Virus record (IMG/VR): IMGVR_UViG_3300014932_000216
Location: 1-52,533 of that record
Reading direction: 5' to 3' (one strand)
Length of the DNA: 52,533 bases
Origin: a virus
Below, one piece after another: positions 30,560-38,523 of this stretch. The first letter of the stretch is position 1. Each line of letters begins with the position of its first letter. The notes below the pieces were generated by a model. It was not told where the DNA came from, did no database searches, and was given only the letters and a program-made list of their open reading frames with translations. The position numbers and the translations under genes were made by a program.

Positions 30560-30640
30560 CTTTACCCCAATTTAAAATCTATACCCTCAGCAAGTGTGCG
30601 CAGGGGATGCGCATGCCGAGGCTGTTATTTACCGGATCGA

Positions 30641-31138
30641 TTAAGCCGTCACGGTAGTTCCGCCGCTGCTAACATAAACCGATTCTACGTCAGATAAAGT
30701 ATGTGTAGGCTGGCCATATGGGGAGAGCGGAAAACTCGCCCATTGTCCGCCTAATGCAGTCTGTACGGTCGTACTCATAAAATACCCGTTGATTATTTTG
30801 CCAAGTACGTTTATTTGGTCGAATAGAGCCACACAAAGCAAATCCTGGGTAGGCGCATCGAACCCACTTATGCCATAAGTATTGCACAATTCAACGTATG
30901 TCTTATGCAGGAATTGATAAGCTCCCGCAGCGGTGCTTGTAAGACCGTTTGCGGTTATTGCCCTGTTCGGATGCGCGGACATATCCGTAAAGCGCACATC
31001 GTTGCGTGGTGAGCTTGTAAATAGGTAATTATAGCAGTCGGGCGCATTGTTACACTCTGTTGTTCTGATTACCTTTAACGCCGCCTGTATATTTGCGTTA
31101 TCTAAAGCCTTTAGTAAAAACTCTTTGCTTGTTGCCAT
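30641..31138 (-). CDS. Endolysin, lambda R-type
   Basis: A 165-residue lytic enzyme. It has the R-type features: the catalytic Glu in IRTTECNNAPDCYNYLF, HPNRAITANGLTSTAAGAYQ, then TQDLLCVALFDQ and WASFPLSPYGQP. It cleaves the glycan strand of peptidoglycan. Start chosen at MATSKEF (31138), which gives the length of lambda R (158); the longer frame to 31216 would add a Cys-rich leader MSLPCEICYRG that I consider less likely. Last gene of the lysis block. A transcript start for it is not obvious. Confidence 0.85.
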   Translation of the reverse strand: MATSKEFLLKALDNANIQAALKVIRTTECNNAPDCYNYLFTSSPRNDVRFTDMSAHPNRAITANGLTSTAAGAYQFLHKTYVELCNTYGISGFDAPTQDLLCVALFDQINVLGKIINGYFMSTTVQTALGGQWASFPLSPYGQPTHTLSDVESVYVSSGGTTVTA

Positions 31139-31249
31139 TTTCTTATCTTTTAAAAACCAGTAATCGCACTCGCAGTCATTCGCGCCACGGTAACATATTT
31201 CGCATGGGAGTGACATTTTGTAATTACTATTTCTGTATCTTTGAAGTCA

Positions 31250-31352
31250 TTTATTAGTCGGAATCAACCGACACTTTAATTTTCGATCAGCGCAAAAGCG
31301 CAAAGATTGCCCGGATTATAAAAAGCACTCAATTTATTGGGTGCTTTTTGCT
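31250..31352 (+). ncRNA. Candidate small RNA with three hairpins
   Basis: A perfect -7 box, TATCTTTG (31236-31243), is followed on the plus strand by GTCGG-AATCAA-CCGAC (31257-31272), GCGC-AAAA-GCGC (31290-31301) and AAAAGCACTC/GGGTGCTTTT (31321-31348) ending in a T-run. Stem pairing with a U-G pair on the plus strand (a C-A mismatch on the minus) favours plus-strand transcription. The -33 box TTTG is 15 bases away, shorter than usual. No ORF. It lies between two minus-strand genes. Confidence 0.55.
31319..31352 (+). terminator. Terminator of the candidate small RNA
   Basis: AAAAGCACTC and GGGTGCTTTT form a 10-bp stem with an 8-base loop, then TTTGCTTTT. On the plus strand all pairs form (one U-G); on the minus strand a C-A mismatch appears, though it may still act in both directions. 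Confidence 0.65.
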
Positions 31353-31455
31353 TTTAATTACCCCGAATTCGGTATAATTAAAGTATCGTGACTCTAATTA
31401 AAAACAACCGGGCTTTCGCAGTCCCGAACACATTTACTCTACTCGCCCGATTGAA

Positions 31456-31836
31456 TTACCCTACAAATGCGGCCTGAAAGTCGGCAATATAACCGCTGAT
31501 GCCAGTTGGCTTTTTACCGCCGTCAAGTATGCTCCATGCCTCAGCACCGAGCCGCTCCGCAATAGCCTCTAATGTGGCTATGCTTTTAACTGCAAGCATA
31601 TCAGTAAGCAGGCCGGATAGAATAGCGATAGCGGGTGCCTCCAATGCCCCTACGGCTGGAAATGCAGATGCTATTATGGTCTCTACTGCAACGCCATCAG
31701 GAGATTTAGCCCATGCAAGTGCTTTCGTAGAAAACTGTGCTGCAATAGCCATATCAGATACCACCTTTGGTTCTGTGTTTTTAATCCAAGCGATAAGTTT
31801 TGCTTCATCTGTTTTTAACAGGTCAATTAGTTTCAT
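31456..31836 (-). CDS. Hypothetical protein in the lysis block (126 residues)
   Basis: Two long amphipathic helices rich in Ala and Ile/Leu (VETIIASAFPAVGALEAPAI, AILSGLLTDMLAVKS) suggest membrane association. It lies between the holin candidate and the endolysin, so a lysis role is possible. Family not recognised. Confidence 0.5.
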   Translation of the reverse strand: MKLIDLLKTDEAKLIAWIKNTEPKVVSDMAIAAQFSTKALAWAKSPDGVAVETIIASAFPAVGALEAPAIAILSGLLTDMLAVKSIATLEAIAERLGAEAWSILDGGKKPTGISGYIADFQAAFVG

Positions 31837-31841
31837 GCTTT

Positions 31842-31916
31842 CTATTTTTTGTTGTCAATATAAATGAGATAACAGCATAGCCACATAGCGAGCAGTATGC
31901 ATGTTGTTGTAATCAT
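31842..31916 (-). CDS. Tiny membrane protein (24 residues)
   Basis: MITTTCILLAMWLCCYLIYI and onwards: nearly all hydrophobic with a short IDNKK tail. The ATG overlaps the stop of the preceding holin candidate (TAATG at 31914-31918). Lysis helper or accidental. Confidence 0.45.
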   Translation of the reverse strand: MITTTCILLAMWLCCYLIYIDNKK

Positions 31917-32200
31917 TATTTAGGCTGGTCATTATTTGGTAGCCCCGTAACTTGTGCGTCTTTTGCCAAGTACCCAAATAGGGCAATCCCAGCCGCCGTA
32001 ACAAGGTTTTTCCAATCCTTGTGTATATCGAAGTTGCCTGTATTGATAAGCGGCAATAGAGCCACCCAAATAGCGCCGGCACAACCTGCCGCAAATGTTC
32101 TCCAGTTTTTCATCTTTTCGTTTTTAAAATGGTTGATAATTATTGTTACCGCCTTTTCTTCGGCGCGGGTCTTCAATTCGTTTCGCAGTTTGTTGAACAT
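31916..32200 (-). CDS. Putative holin (94 residues)
   Basis: Membrane protein with two hydrophobic segments: TFAAGCAGAIWVALLPL (about 36-52) and LVTAAGIALFGYLAKD (about 67-82), in the style of small phage holins with a charged C-terminus. An alternative start, MKNWRTF at residue 30, would give a shorter form, a typical holin dual start. Lies four genes before the endolysin. Confidence 0.65.
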   Translation of the reverse strand: MFNKLRNELKTRAEEKAVTIIINHFKNEKMKNWRTFAAGCAGAIWVALLPLINTGNFDIHKDWKNLVTAAGIALFGYLAKDAQVTGLPNNDQPK

Positions 32201-32202
32201 AA

Positions 32203-32334
32203 CTACCTGTTTTTATTAAGTTCTTTAGTTCTAAAATTCGTTACATACAGATTCCAAAATGGCGTGACAATCATTGCGCTTAGACTGAAAGCAGCGATTG
32301 CGTAGCCGATTATTGCGAGAGCGTAACGGATCAT
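32203..32334 (-). CDS. Small membrane protein (43 residues)
   Basis: MIRYALAIIGYAIAAFSLSA and onwards: single transmembrane segment with a basic tail (FRTKELNKNR). Start overlaps the previous stop (ATGA at 32331-32334). Belongs to the lysis block by position. Confidence 0.5.
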   Translation of the reverse strand: MIRYALAIIGYAIAAFSLSAMIVTPFWNLYVTNFRTKELNKNR

Positions 32335-32633
32335 GGTTCTATTTTTTTAACTACAATGCTTTTATTGTATTCGGCGCGAAGGATATTCTTTTCACTCTGC
32401 GAATTGTCTATGTGGGTGCGAAATTCCTGCCTGTCCTTGTCCACGTCAATTCGCCATCCGCGCCAATCACCAAACCACGCCCCAGCACCAAACACACTGC
32501 CAAAGGAGCACAATACCAAAGTCAGTATCTTGTATTTATTCCACCTAACATCTATTTTCTTAGAGGACGCCGTGGACTGCTCTACAACTTCCGCTATTAA
32601 CTGTATCAATTCCGATTTATCCTGATCTGACAT
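32331..32633 (-). CDS. Putative spanin- or holin-like membrane protein (100 residues)
   Basis: A soluble N-terminal helix, one transmembrane segment (ILTLVLCSFGSVFGAGAWFG, about 50-69) and a charged periplasmic tail. An inner-membrane spanin or holin helper is plausible; not certain. Confidence 0.45.
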   Translation of the reverse strand: MSDQDKSELIQLIAEVVEQSTASSKKIDVRWNKYKILTLVLCSFGSVFGAGAWFGDWRGWRIDVDKDRQEFRTHIDNSQSEKNILRAEYNKSIVVKKIEP

Positions 32634-32646
32634 AAAATATTTTACG

Positions 32647-32721
32647 CTATATTTTAGTGAACCACTTTTTTTGTACCTCCTCGAATAGCTTTTCTACCTG
32701 TGCGAGTTCGTGTGTTGACAT
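32647..32721 (-). CDS. Tiny ORF (24 residues)
   Basis: MSTHELAQVEKLFEEVQKKW and onwards. Charged helix, no family. It lies between the fibre-like gene and the spanin-like gene. Weak support. Confidence 0.35.
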   Translation of the reverse strand: MSTHELAQVEKLFEEVQKKWFTKI

Positions 32722-32730
32722 GGGTTTGGG

Positions 32731-33225
32731 TTATGGCACTATGCATTGAAATGTAATTCCGCCTACTGTTGTTTTATAGAGATTACCCGTAGAAAGCCCT
32801 CCCAAAATAGCTGCTGCATCATTTGCATAGGTGGGTACATTAGTTATTTGTACTGTTTTCATACTATCATTTACAATTATAACAGTACCTCCACCATTTA
32901 AACTTCCTATAGATACAGTGCCGTTAGGAGCATTTATTTCGCATGCAGTGGGAGTAATTTGCATTACAATAACACCTGACCAACCAACATTAAATGCATC
33001 GCGCCCACTAGCCGAATCCGCATATATAAAATCACCACTACCAGTAAGTAGATTACTAATATCTCCATACCCTATATAGGTAGCACTAAGTGGGCGAGAT
33101 ACAAGATTGACCGGCGTTAGCTTATCCGTAAATGTCCCATCTCCATTATCAACTACAGATACGACCGAAACGGTATCGTCTATCGTGGTATTGGCCGGGA
33201 ATGCGCTAAGTTTTATATCTGCCAT
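32731..33225 (-). CDS. Virion-surface or fibre-like protein (164 residues)
   Basis: A beta-rich, Thr/Asn/Gly-rich protein (ADIKLSAFPANTTIDDTVSV; GSLNGGGTVIIVNDSMKTVQ). Such composition is usual for head fibres or decoration proteins. Located at the end of the head gene block. Confidence 0.45.
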   Translation of the reverse strand: MADIKLSAFPANTTIDDTVSVVSVVDNGDGTFTDKLTPVNLVSRPLSATYIGYGDISNLLTGSGDFIYADSASGRDAFNVGWSGVIVMQITPTACEINAPNGTVSIGSLNGGGTVIIVNDSMKTVQITNVPTYANDAAAILGGLSTGNLYKTTVGGITFQCIVP

Positions 33226-33234
33226 AAAATATTT

Positions 33235-33924
33235 TTAATCGCTAATAATATTGTTTCCATCCTCGGTTAGTAAATAGCCGCCGCCCGATTCGGGTATCAG
33301 ATATGGCAGCCCATTTATTTGCACCTGATAGCCATTCGGGCCGCTACCTATTGTAATCCCGCTGGTGCCGATCTCGAATAAATAACCCGAACCAAGTGGC
33401 GAACCTTCGGCGCATTTCACCGTCAATACAATTCTACCTACCGTTGAGCTTAGCGAATCCCACGCTTCCGCTTTACTCATTATGCCAAACCCCGTAACGC
33501 TAACACCCTCTATGCCTGCATACCCGGCTGGTATAGGATTTGCAAATCCTAATGTCAAATAAGCCTGATTCATAAGTATTGTACGAATCTTGCCCATTAT
33601 ATTTTGCATCTGAACTTTTGCGAGCTTATCGCCCGCGTCCAAAGGCGTAGATGCCGAATCGGTGTAAACGTCTATGTAAAAAGTATAGATGCCATGCTGT
33701 AGCCGGGGTGTGTTGCTTATATACTGACATTTATATAGGCAAATATTTATTAGCGGCACTGCCGTTTGGTTTACGTCAGTGACGCGCTCTATTTCTATTG
33801 TTGGGTTGATGAATGTATTATCAAGAACACTTTGTTCCGTAAGCTCCAACCCAATAATACCTCCGAGCTGATTGCGAATCAACTCATAATTTTGAAGCAG
33901 TATTTTGGTGGTTATCAGAGCCAT
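33235..33924 (-). CDS. Putative tail terminator / neck protein (229 residues)
   Basis: N-terminus MALITTKILLQNYELIRNQL and a central region (RIVLTVKCAEGSPLGSG) with the length and position of tail terminator proteins: directly after the FII-like head-tail joiner. The last 50 residues are a Gly-rich beta extension (GNNIISD end). No motif is diagnostic. Confidence 0.5.
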   Translation of the reverse strand: MALITTKILLQNYELIRNQLGGIIGLELTEQSVLDNTFINPTIEIERVTDVNQTAVPLINICLYKCQYISNTPRLQHGIYTFYIDVYTDSASTPLDAGDKLAKVQMQNIMGKIRTILMNQAYLTLGFANPIPAGYAGIEGVSVTGFGIMSKAEAWDSLSSTVGRIVLTVKCAEGSPLGSGYLFEIGTSGITIGSGPNGYQVQINGLPYLIPESGGGYLLTEDGNNIISD

Positions 33925-33926
33925 TC

Positions 33927-34298
33927 CTACGGGGTGTAATCATCGAGTATGCAAACTATCGAACCGAGCGTTTCGCCGGGTATCGTAATCTTTATTTTGT
34001 AAGTCCACGAATTGCCAACAACGTCCGTCCATGCAACAAGGTGTCCGATTAGCGCAACCTCTTTATTTACATTCCTAACTGTATATCCAACCGCATTTAA
34101 AGCCAACTCACTAACACTTATCCTTGTTGTTTTAGAGCTTATCGGTGCGCCATATTCATCATATTTCAGGTGATGCTTTACGCCAATACCTTTTATTGTT
34201 TTTGGGCTTCCGGTTGGCGGGGTAAATAAAATATCAGTGCCGAAATCACCTGTGGTAATTTGCAGTAGATCCGCCGCCGCTTGCTCCATCATGCCCAT
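33927..34298 (-). CDS. Head-tail joining protein (lambda FII-like)
   Basis: A 123-residue protein with a beta-rich second half (VALIGHLVAWTDVVGNSWTY, KIKITIPGETLGSIVCILDD) matching FII-like joiners in size and order: MCP, small protein, FII-like, terminator. It seals the head for tail attachment. Assignment is by synteny and pattern. Confidence 0.6.
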   Translation of the reverse strand: MGMMEQAAADLLQITTGDFGTDILFTPPTGSPKTIKGIGVKHHLKYDEYGAPISSKTTRISVSELALNAVGYTVRNVNKEVALIGHLVAWTDVVGNSWTYKIKITIPGETLGSIVCILDDYTP

Positions 34299-34495
34299 TA
34301 CTTGATAATTTTAGTTGTATCGGGCGTTATGCTTACAGCCTCATCAACCTTCGGCACATAAACAGCAATCGCCTTATCGTCCAAAAGGTCTTTAATGTGG
34401 TCGGGCGTTATCGCCGCATCTTCAATTATACTCCCCGATTTGTATGTCTTGCCGTACTTTCCGGTTATTGATAGCGCCTTTACTTCGTATTGCAT
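34298..34495 (-). CDS. Small head protein (65 residues)
   Basis: MQYEVKALSITGKYGKTYKS and IEDAAITPDHIKDLLDDKAI. The size and place between MCP and the joiner correspond to lambda FI-type proteins, but no clear homology can be seen. Confidence 0.45.
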   Translation of the reverse strand: MQYEVKALSITGKYGKTYKSGSIIEDAAITPDHIKDLLDDKAIAVYVPKVDEAVSITPDTTKIIK

Positions 34496-34510
34496 AATAT
34501 TGTTTTTAAA

Positions 34511-34538
34511 AAGCCCCGCCGTGTTTATTGGCAGGGCT
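34511..34538 (-). terminator. Terminator after the major capsid gene
   Basis: On the minus strand AGCCCTGCC and GGCGGGGCT (34538-34512, one mismatch) are followed by TTTTT. It lies 24 bases after the MCP stop and before the next head gene, so it would reduce downstream expression and keep capsid protein in excess. Confidence 0.6.
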
Positions 34539-34561
34539 TTGTTTATAAAATCGTATTGTTA

Positions 34562-35659
34562 TTACGCTATCGGCTGTAGCGTGTACATCTGGTCAACTGC
34601 GAGCGGAACAGGCAGCGGTGAACTTTCCAGATAAGAACGGTCGTAGCCATGCTCTTCATTCACGTAACGCTTAAATATCTTGGTGCCTACCGCAAGACTG
34701 GCCGTATTTGTGCCAAGCGCAACAACCTGCGGTATTGCCCCGTAAAGCATTGTGAACTTTGGTTTTTCCGGCAGCATGTAGATTTTCTTAGGATCCATGT
34801 ACGGCGTGGATGCCCCGGCGGTGATAATACCATTTGCGTCTATGCTTGGCATATCGAACACATCGTTGTACGTCCAACACATTAGCATGTATGTATCGCA
34901 GTCGATGTACCCCTGAAATATCGCACCGGTGCTTGCTAGCTGTGCGGGCTGAATGAAATCGCGCTTGTTGTTAAACTCTTTTAGCCGCTCCTGTACGGCA
35001 GGGTTTGCGCGGTACGCTTGCCATGCTTTTATGCCAAAAATAGCATTGATGGCATATCCGCTATACTTTCCTTTTTGACGCAGCCAATCTCCGCCCGCCG
35101 CAAGGTCAGTATATGGGTTCGTGCCTGCATTATCCCATGTTGCACCACCCGTAAGCGTCACCATAGACAACGGTTGGCGCTTAAAGTCCACTACGCTGCC
35201 GTCCTTAATGGATGTGCATGTACCATTGTTCATAACGGACGCGCAATGTATCTCCTCTGCGCGGTCGTACATGTCGGCCATGAGGCGGTTTTGAACCGCT
35301 ACTCCGTTAGCTAACTCGGCCATATCATTCACGTTGAATGAAGTCGATCCGAATACGCGGTAATATGGAGCAAGCTCTGTAGCGTCAAAGTATGACTTGT
35401 AATAGAACGGGTCATACGCCTTTTGACTCGACTTGTCAATGGCAATCCTGCGCCCCTGATGCCCGCGCATAACGTCAATTGCCACCTGCTCTGAACCCCT
35501 GCGAATATCAATCACAGGGTATCGGTCGGTCGCGGTTGTAGTAGGGAAGAACGAACGAAAAAAGTTATTCACTTTAATTTCGCTCAACTCGTCATACTTC
35601 GCATGTATGGCGGATGTAAATATTGGGCTTGCTTGACCTAATGGAATTTGTCCCGGCAT
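34562..35659 (-). CDS. Major capsid protein (lambda gpE-like)
   Basis: A 365-residue capsid protein with the gpE-family signature: DRYPVIDIRRGSEQVAIDVM and RGHQGRRIAIDKSSQKAYDP, then FNVNDMAELANGVAVQNRLM in the first half and YGAIPQVVALGTNTASLAVG near the end. It forms the icosahedral shell. It follows the decoration gene, as lambda D precedes E. Confidence 0.9.
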   Translation of the reverse strand: MPGQIPLGQASPIFTSAIHAKYDELSEIKVNNFFRSFFPTTTATDRYPVIDIRRGSEQVAIDVMRGHQGRRIAIDKSSQKAYDPFYYKSYFDATELAPYYRVFGSTSFNVNDMAELANGVAVQNRLMADMYDRAEEIHCASVMNNGTCTSIKDGSVVDFKRQPLSMVTLTGGATWDNAGTNPYTDLAAGGDWLRQKGKYSGYAINAIFGIKAWQAYRANPAVQERLKEFNNKRDFIQPAQLASTGAIFQGYIDCDTYMLMCWTYNDVFDMPSIDANGIITAGASTPYMDPKKIYMLPEKPKFTMLYGAIPQVVALGTNTASLAVGTKIFKRYVNEEHGYDRSYLESSPLPVPLAVDQMYTLQPIA

Positions 35660-35694
35660 TGTTCTATTTTTTAAAAGTTGAGTTTATAGGTTGA

Positions 35695-36135
35695 TTACTG
35701 GTTAGGGTCTTGTACTGTCAGTTCGGTTGTAGGCACTAATGAAATGTGTGTATTTCTTATAAGAACGCTTTTCATTGTACCACCTCCGGTACCTTCCGCC
35801 CCAACCGCAGTTGTGAGCGTATCGGTGCCATTTTGGAAAACAATTTTGTTTTGGTTCACGCGGCCTTTGAAGCAATAAGTAAGCAACGCACTAGCGCCAT
35901 TGGCGATAGTGACGGTGTCGTCCGCATAAATCGCCATTGGATATTGGCTGCCGTCTGACGAGCCGCTATCCGTAGGTAATAATTTAGCAGAACTTTCCAC
36001 CTCACCCATGAGCGTGCCACGTACTATAGTTACAGGCGAACCGGTACTATTAGTATAGGTTTTGTCGTCATACTCGTTATCGCCCAGAAATATCTGCGAA
36101 ACGTCATAATTGGTTACTAACTGTGTTGCTGGCAT
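35695..36135 (-). CDS. Head decoration protein (lambda gpD-like)
   Basis: A 146-residue protein. The Thr/Ser-Gly-rich beta pattern (YTNSTGSPVTIVRGTLMGEV and LLTYCFKGRVNQNKIVFQNG) matches the HDPD family, which stabilises the mature capsid surface. It lies between protease-scaffold and MCP, as in lambda. Confidence 0.8.
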   Translation of the reverse strand: MPATQLVTNYDVSQIFLGDNEYDDKTYTNSTGSPVTIVRGTLMGEVESSAKLLPTDSGSSDGSQYPMAIYADDTVTIANGASALLTYCFKGRVNQNKIVFQNGTDTLTTAVGAEGTGGGTMKSVLIRNTHISLVPTTELTVQDPNQ

Positions 36136-36163
36136 AGCCGTTGCTTATTTGATGGGTTTATAA

Positions 36164-36529
36164 TTATTTTTTGATGTTCATTGCCCGCAGAACTTCTTCT
36201 GTATTCGCTTCTATGGCAGCGTCCGTTTCGCTCTTTGCCTTTGGAACAGGTGCGGTGTTTATCTCCGGTGCGTTTTCTGCTTCGGCGGCTTTGATGTGCT
36301 TTGATGTAGCCGCCTTTACCGCGAACTGAGAGTAATCGGCGCGGCTCATATCTTTGCCGCTATCTATGCCTTTAGCGACAGATTCCGGGTCAATATCTTT
36401 CCATGCCTGCCACTCCTTGACCCTTTCCTGTTCCGCGCCAACACCCTTTTCGATTCCCGACTTTTCGCCAGCCTCAAATATTGCATTGTATGTGTCCGGG
36501 TGTGCCGCTTTTAATTCTGTTGTTGTCAT
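36164..36529 (-). CDS. Probable internal scaffold (Nu3-like) start in the protease gene
   Basis: An in-frame ATG at 36529 (MTTTELKAAHPDTYNAIFEA) follows ATTCAAAAAATAAAAAA, a strongly A-rich leader of the kind used for gene starts in this phage. The product would be a 121-residue helical scaffold, as the Nu3 protein is made from an internal start of lambda C. Confidence 0.5.
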   Translation of the reverse strand: MTTTELKAAHPDTYNAIFEAGEKSGIEKGVGAEQERVKEWQAWKDIDPESVAKGIDSGKDMSRADYSQFAVKAATSKHIKAAEAENAPEINTAPVPKAKSETDAAIEANTEEVLRAMNIKK

Positions 36530-37411
36530 TTTTTTATTTTTTGAATAAAAGTTTGAACTTGTATTTGTCTGTTTTGAAAATGCGTAATCAAGGGTTTGTT
36601 CAAAAGATTTTATCCCATCTATCAACCCTACTTCTTTTGCCTGCTCGGCCATGTAGGTTTTACCCGTCAACACATTTTCTTCTGTCTCAATCTTTTTACC
36701 TCTGTTCTTTTTCACTGCACCCATAAACTCATTGTTCATAGGGTCGAGTATTTCACTTATCAGGGCTTTGCCATTTCCTTTTTCCGCTTCCGAAAACACC
36801 TTATTTTTATCCTTGCTTTCCGTTGCGTAGTATTCGCGTATCACGTACCCTTTCTTTTCAAGTGCCGCCGTAGAATCAACGAGGGCGCACATTGTGCCGA
36901 TTGAGCCGATAATGTCTGTAGTCGAACTGGCGTATATTTCATCGCAACTAGAGCCGATCCAGTAGGCCGCACTGCACATCATGCCGTTTACAAATGCTAT
37001 GGTTTTCTTACCACATGATTTGATTGCGTCGGCTAATGCTTTTGTGCCATCCACCGTACCGCCCGGACTGTCAATGTCGAAGATTATTGTTTGAACGCTT
37101 GGCGTGCTGGCGGCTAATTGTACAAGTGCTTTGTAAGAAGCTGTACCTAAGTCGCCGCAATAATCATTCTTCATTAGCGGGCCGCTGATAGGTATTATGA
37201 CCGTCTCTGCACCTTCAAAACTTTTAGGGTCTGAAAGGTTGTACCCGCTCCCGATTGCTACTTTCGATCTCGTTAAGAACTTCGGTATTGATTCACTTTT
37301 TACACTCCAATCCTCTTTACCACTCATCCACAAATCAAGCAACTGAACAGCCGCATTAGGCTCAATAAGCCATGGTTTGTTGTATATGGCTAATCCTGTT
37401 TTTATGTCCAT
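36164..37411 (-). CDS. Capsid protease of the S49 (lambda gpC) family, with scaffold domain
   Basis: A 415-residue maturation protease. The S49 core is IIFDIDSPGGTVDGTKALAD, AFVNGMMCSAAYWIGSSCDE and IYASSTTDIIGSIGTMCALV; the catalytic Ser is in NGMMCSAAYW and the Lys appears later (KSKDKNKVFS, KTYMAEQAKEVGLID). After residue 290 comes a helical Ala/Glu-rich scaffold domain. An A-rich leader before an internal ATG at 36529 suggests a separate Nu3-like scaffold product. It cleaves head proteins during maturation. Confidence 0.85.
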   Translation of the reverse strand: MDIKTGLAIYNKPWLIEPNAAVQLLDLWMSGKEDWSVKSESIPKFLTRSKVAIGSGYNLSDPKSFEGAETVIIPISGPLMKNDYCGDLGTASYKALVQLAASTPSVQTIIFDIDSPGGTVDGTKALADAIKSCGKKTIAFVNGMMCSAAYWIGSSCDEIYASSTTDIIGSIGTMCALVDSTAALEKKGYVIREYYATESKDKNKVFSEAEKGNGKALISEILDPMNNEFMGAVKKNRGKKIETEENVLTGKTYMAEQAKEVGLIDGIKSFEQTLDYAFSKQTNTSSNFYSKNKKMTTTELKAAHPDTYNAIFEAGEKSGIEKGVGAEQERVKEWQAWKDIDPESVAKGIDSGKDMSRADYSQFAVKAATSKHIKAAEAENAPEINTAPVPKAKSETDAAIEANTEEVLRAMNIKK

Positions 37412-37431
37412 AACGCGTTGCCATTGCTCAA

Positions 37432-37983
37432 TTAGTTTACTTCACTCTTCAAAAACCATTGACTTGTGAAAGACACCGATTCGGTGCCAGCCCCTACAAT
37501 ATGCCACCTCAAAAAAGGCGCTGTAATTACTGGCAAATTGCAGATAATGGTATTTGTGGTAACATTGGTAAGCGTAAATACGTAAGGTGTCGTGTAGGTG
37601 TACGTAGCAGTTACAGAGCCGGTAACAACTGTTGCAATCTGTGCGGGTGTTACCGGAACATCGCCCCAAACAATACCGTCTATAGACTGCTGCAAATGTG
37701 CTACTGCGGCGGGTGTACCACTGATTTTATGCCCTACAAGGTGAAATGACATTTTACCTTCGGTGTATATCCCCATCGTATCGGGCAATCCGTTGGTCAT
37801 CCATGATGCGATTGTCAAATCCAGAGTGCCTGCATCTGTTAGTGTATCGACCGTTGCTTTCGGAATAGAATTCGCAAGATTCAGCAACGGGCCATACTTG
37901 ACATATCCGTTAACCTTTACAACCTGAGCGTTTGAAAAACCCGCTACGAAAATCAGTGCAACCAGAAAAAAGATACGTTTCAT
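37432..37983 (-). CDS. Secreted late-region protein with signal peptide (183 residues)
   Basis: A signal peptide (MKRIFFLVALIFVAGFSNAQ, cut after NAQ) is followed by a beta-rich, Thr/Val-rich domain (YTYTTPYVFTLTNVTTNTII). It is the first gene after the second copy of the late promoter-like element and directly precedes the capsid protease. A virion or cell-envelope protein; function unknown. Confidence 0.55.
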   Translation of the reverse strand: MKRIFFLVALIFVAGFSNAQVVKVNGYVKYGPLLNLANSIPKATVDTLTDAGTLDLTIASWMTNGLPDTMGIYTEGKMSFHLVGHKISGTPAAVAHLQQSIDGIVWGDVPVTPAQIATVVTGSVTATYTYTTPYVFTLTNVTTNTIICNLPVITAPFLRWHIVGAGTESVSFTSQWFLKSEVN

Positions 37984-38028
37984 AAATGCTATAAGTTCTA
38001 ATTGGAAGCAAGTTAGAACGGGCGTTTA

Positions 38029-38062
38029 CGGTGGTAATATTTTAAGCCCCAATAGGGCTATA
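38029..38062 (-). promoter_or_regulatory. Repeated late promoter-like element with hairpin (copy 2)
   Basis: The plus strand is CGGTGGTAATATTTTAAGCCC, then CAATA, then GGGCTAT. It differs from copy 1 (3234-3266) only at one of the first 21 bases and in the hairpin loop. On the minus strand it lies 46 bases before the gene at 37983. Confidence 0.5.
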
Positions 38063-38130
38063 AATAAATTATGTGAAATATCAAAGTCATTACATTATAT
38101 TAAATATAAACACATGTTAATTGATAGTTG

Positions 38131-38138
38131 TAACTTTG
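38131..38138 (+). promoter_or_regulatory. Promoter box for the plus-strand gene at 38178
   Basis: TAACTTTG matches the -7 consensus TAnnTTTG and lies about 40 bases before the ATG; a second near match TAACTTTA follows at about 38151. The -33 box is not clear. Confidence 0.45.
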
Positions 38139-38177
38139 CACATTTTTTTCGTAACTTTATCGGCATAAATCAACCTT

Positions 38178-38501
38178 ATGCGGGAATTAAAAGTTAGCGC
38201 GGTATCTGGACAATTGCACGACGATTTTAAGAACATAGCAGCGCATAAGGGAATAACACTGAGTGCCGTTCTAGCACCAAAGGTTAGAGATATAGTGGGT
38301 AGATTCGCGCATCTGATAGAACCGAAGCCATGTGAAAAATCCTACTTCCGCATCAGGGGTATTGGCGAAAAAACAAAGAAGGAATTAAAGGCGATTGCAG
38401 ATAATATGGGTATCGATGTTTCCGACCTGCTAAAAATGGAATTGCAAAAGGATTCAGAGACGTACCCGGCGCATATGAAAACACCAATGATTGTTGATTA
38501 G
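38178..38501 (+). CDS. Ribbon-helix-helix-like protein (107 residues)
   Basis: Two similar halves, each with a short strand and two helices: ELKVSAVSGQLHDDFKNIAA with SAVLAPKVRDI, and FRIRGIGEKTKKELKAIADN with SDLLKMELQKD. This suggests tandem ribbon-helix-helix or similar DNA-binding folds. It is plus-strand inside the minus-strand late region, with its own promoter and terminator, so it is a cargo (moron) gene, possibly expressed in the lysogen. Confidence 0.55.
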   Translation: MRELKVSAVSGQLHDDFKNIAAHKGITLSAVLAPKVRDIVGRFAHLIEPKPCEKSYFRIRGIGEKTKKELKAIADNMGIDVSDLLKMELQKDSETYPAHMKTPMIVD

Positions 38502-38523
38502 TATGTAAAGCATACAATTGATT

